Source: Parachlorella kessleri (Eukaryota > Chlorophyta > Trebouxiophyceae > Chlorellales > Chlorellaceae). From it: a stretch of 24,548 nucleotides of DNA. Location of the stretch: the NCBI GenBank assembly GCA_001598975.1, contig BBXU01003183.1, positions 1 through 24,548 on the forward strand, written 5' to 3'. A program made the translations under genes and the position numbers. Below are positions 22,851 through 24,548 of this stretch, piece by piece. The notes beneath the pieces are model-generated. The model saw only the letters and a program-made list of their open reading frames with translations, was not told the DNA's origin and ran no database searches. Position 1 is the stretch's first letter. The number at the start of each line of letters is the position of its first letter.

Positions 22851-22979
22851 AAGCTAACATCAATTGCCAGTAGTCTGGCAAAACAAAGTTACTTCAGTTG
22901 GGTAGGGGGGGAGGGCAAAATACGCTAAGGTGGGTTGTCTGAGGCTGGCATTAAGTTCAACTAAGTAGGTTTGGCTAAT

Positions 22980-23830
22980 CAGAGTTAGTTAGCCGATGGC
23001 TACTCAATGGGGGAGATTGACGCCTCTACCACCCCAACACCATCCACCACACTCTTATACACCAGGCCTAAGTGCTAGAAGATAGCGCTCGCTGCTGCCA
23101 GGCTTGCATCGACATGCCCTAATACCCATGGCAAAATACGACTAGAGTTCTGGAGGGCAACAAAAGTCAGTTGGTTGTTGGCTTCCAAATGGGGGAACTG
23201 ACATAACTACCATCCCCGCACCACCCCCACACTCAAACCAAAGAGGAACAACGACATGAAGCAAGCAAAAGCAGGAAGCACACTTGTGTTAGCTAGCCTA
23301 AAAAAAGGGAATGATTACTCCGCGGCTACTTGGGGCCTAACACCGTGGGGCTTCCCTGAGGAGGACAACCAGTGGTTGGCGTGCCTGCAACGTGGGTTAA
23401 CGACACCACGGCTGTGTGGGCCTGTCCGAGGGCAGAGGAGAGCTATAATGGCGACGAGAAGCACACAGGTTGGCCCGCCTACTGCCATTATATCGGGGGT
23501 CCCTCACCCAACAAGTTTGGTACAACTTTGCCCCTCCCGGGAAGGCCGAAAAAAGAGCAACCTCCCGGGTTCGAACCCGTGACCCATGGCACGACGCACG
23601 ACAAGGGGGTCCCTTACCGTGGTAGTATCCCATGGCGGGGTAGCTAGCCCTAACATCTCAAGCTAGGACAAGGGCAAAGCAAGCTGAGCTTTGTTGCCTG
23701 TAGGCTTGCATAATGGGGGACAGACGCAACCACCATCCCCGCACCAAAACCAACCAGGAACAACAGCTGGAGGCAAGCAAAAGCATGTAGCACACTTGTG
23801 TTAGCTAGCCCCAATATCTCAACCCTGGCC
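22980..23830. repeat. Degenerate intergenic repeat family (three partial copies)
   Basis: Three related stretches begin near 23006, 23189 and 23713, each with an AATGGGGGA-like start followed by a CTACCATCCCCGCACC-like block. The second and third are clearly paralogous over about 100 bp: both run through GAGGAACAAC / CAGGAACAAC, GCAAGCAAAAGCA and CACTTGTGTTAGCTAGCC (about 23281-23298 and 23791-23810). The second copy is split by the mobile element at 23299-23640 and resumes at 23650. No coding potential is seen. Confidence 0.7.
23299..23640 (-). mobile_element. ~340-bp short mobile element with 9-bp target-site duplication (SINE- or MITE-like)
   Basis: The insert is flanked by TAGCTAGCC at 23290-23298 and 23641-23649. 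Removing the insert and one TAGCTAGCC restores a sequence matching the intact paralog at 23791-23822, which is direct evidence of insertion. On the minus strand a tRNA B-box-like GGTTCGAACCC occurs at 23578-23568, about 63 nt from that end, and the far end is a T7 run (23306-23300). This suggests a tRNA-derived SINE with a T-rich 3' end. Against that, the A box is weak, the T-arm does not form a proper 5-bp stem, and there is a T6 run soon after the B box (23554-23549). Imperfect subterminal inverted similarity (GGGATACTACCACGG versus GGGAATGATTACTCCGCGG) leaves a MITE possible. It encodes no transposase. Confidence 0.65.
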
Positions 23831-23859
23831 CTGGCCGACATACTAGCTGGGCGACTTGG

Positions 23860-24133
23860 AGTAGGCGCCCAAGTTGAGGCCTCAAGCCGCCATAACCATG
23901 AAAACGAGGGCTAGCGGGCCCTGTGAGGAAGGGGTGGCGGCCACCTAGAAGCGCTCGAGTGGTGCATGCCTTTTAATGGTCACAATAAGTGTGTCAATTC
24001 TTGATGTGATTTCAAGACCCAAGATCGTTCCATTGAGGTGGGGATCCGATGGTTCATCTTGCAACAAACAGTGGTGACTGCCTGCCTAGTAAAAGCCTGG
24101 TTGAGATTTCCTTTCTAAATAAATAAATAAATA
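23860..24133 (+). mobile_element. Putative 3' end of a non-LTR retrotransposon (LINE) with (TAAA)n tail
   Basis: A non-coding stretch ends in TTTCTAAATAAATAAATAAATA; the TAAA units occupy 24116-24133. Short TAAA-type repeats at the very 3' end are typical of many LINE/I-type elements. No reverse transcriptase or endonuclease reading frame is seen upstream, so if it is a LINE it is a strongly 5'-truncated copy whose left edge I cannot place. A plain microsatellite is the alternative. Confidence 0.4.
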
Positions 24134-24147
24134 CGCCCAGGCCTCGC

Positions 24148-24167
24148 CGCCCAGCCGTAGCTGGGCG
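24148..24167. repeat. Perfect 8-bp stem inverted repeat
   Basis: CGCCCAGC and GCTGGGCG flank a CGTA loop, giving a perfect hairpin in a GC-rich stretch just after the TAAA tail. It could be part of a mobile-element end. No T-run follows, so it is not terminator-like. Confidence 0.7.
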
Positions 24168-24258
24168 CCGAGTGATGCCCAGTGGGCACCGGCCAGGGGC
24201 GTGGGTTAAGGGAGCGCCATCGGTTGTACCTCATGGGCATGTAGCCCACAAGGTGGCC

Positions 24259-24548
24259 TCAGGCGCTACCGGGTGGAGGGCGAGGGTGGGTATGACCCAC
24301 CCGGCCTCCCAGCCCAGCAAGAGTTAACCCATGCCCTGGCGGGGGGTGCGCCGTGCTGAGATAAAAAAAGCTGCCGTGGGGGAGACGCTCCATGCTGCGG
24401 CGTGCCTTTACAATTTGTCTTAGGGATGTGACGGCGTGGATGTTGAGCTTTTTCATGAGTTTGAGTGCTTCTGTGCTAGTGAGGCCCAACGTTTCTAGTG
24501 TTGTCTGGGTTGGACGGTATATACTGCCAGAACGGCCCAACCCTATGA
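24259..24548 (-). CDS. Partial reading frame of unknown function running off the window end
   Basis: A minus-strand frame is open from the window edge to a TGA at 24261-24259 (about 96 codons). The first part looks protein-like: GSIYRPTQTTLETLGL, then a Leu/Lys-rich amphipathic stretch (TEALKLMKKLNIHAV and SLRQIVKARRSM). The last third (Pro/Gly/His-rich) looks like read-through of non-coding sequence. I cannot name a family. Lying next to a LINE-like tail in a repeat-rich stretch, it may be the end of a mobile-element protein, or the last exon of a host gene beyond the window. Confidence 0.3.
   Translation of the reverse strand, partial: IGLGRSGSIYRPTQTTLETLGLTSTEALKLMKKLNIHAVTSLRQIVKARRSMERLPHGSFFYLSTAHPPPGHGLTLAGLGGRVGHTHPRPPPGSA

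Noticed and set aside
23540..23640. A tRNA gene around the GGTTCGAACCC motif
   Set aside because: The T-arm lacks a proper 5-bp stem and no acceptor, D or anticodon arms can be drawn; it fits better as a B-box relic in a mobile element.

Overview
The window comes from the nuclear genome of a eukaryote, most likely a green alga of the Chlorophyta (trebouxiophyte-like). The evidence is intron-dense genes with GT-AG and occasional GC-AG introns, short exons split by introns of about 60-350 bp, plastid-type targeting peptides, a plant-type XPG/UVH3 gene, and TGTAA poly(A)-type signals downstream of three of the four genes. Exons were joined by hand, using splice consensus together with codon phase. 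For all four gene models the joined exons form one open frame whose total length is a multiple of three.

Layout. (1) 200-1864, minus: a 7-exon gene for a small predicted secreted protein of about 229 aa that I do not recognise. (2) 1865-2982: intergenic sequence and the likely 3' UTR of the next gene, with some short coding-like scraps. (3) 2983-9935, minus: an 18-exon gene for an ~855-aa coiled-coil protein. It has a transit peptide, a twin-arginine/hydrophobic thylakoid signal, a second hydrophobic segment and a basic C-terminal patch. This architecture resembles plant MFP1. (4) 10751-13577, minus: a 10-exon gene for a 335-aa organelle-targeted NADPH-dependent glyoxylate/succinic semialdehyde reductase (beta-hydroxyacid dehydrogenase family). 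(5) 13578-14039: a short divergent promoter region. (6) 14040-22306, plus: a 21-exon gene for the 1269-aa DNA repair endonuclease XPG/UVH3 (RAD2 family). All expected catalytic acidic residues, a ubiquitin-interacting motif, a PIP-box-like motif and a basic tail are visible. (7) 22307-24548: a repeat-rich region. It holds degenerate ~100-bp intergenic repeats, a ~340-bp short mobile element with a tRNA B-box-like motif and a 9-bp target-site duplication, a (TAAA)n tail typical of a LINE 3' end, and a partial unknown minus-strand reading frame leaving the window.

The four genes do not form a pathway. Two of them (reductase and MFP1-like) are probably plastid proteins, one is nuclear (XPG) and one secreted. 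The reductase and XPG genes are head to head and may share regulatory sequence. The most unusual items are the mobile insertion with an internal 'empty-site' paralog, two GC-AG introns each forced by reading phase, the algal MFP1-like gene with near-modular phase-0 exons, and the unrecognised secreted protein.
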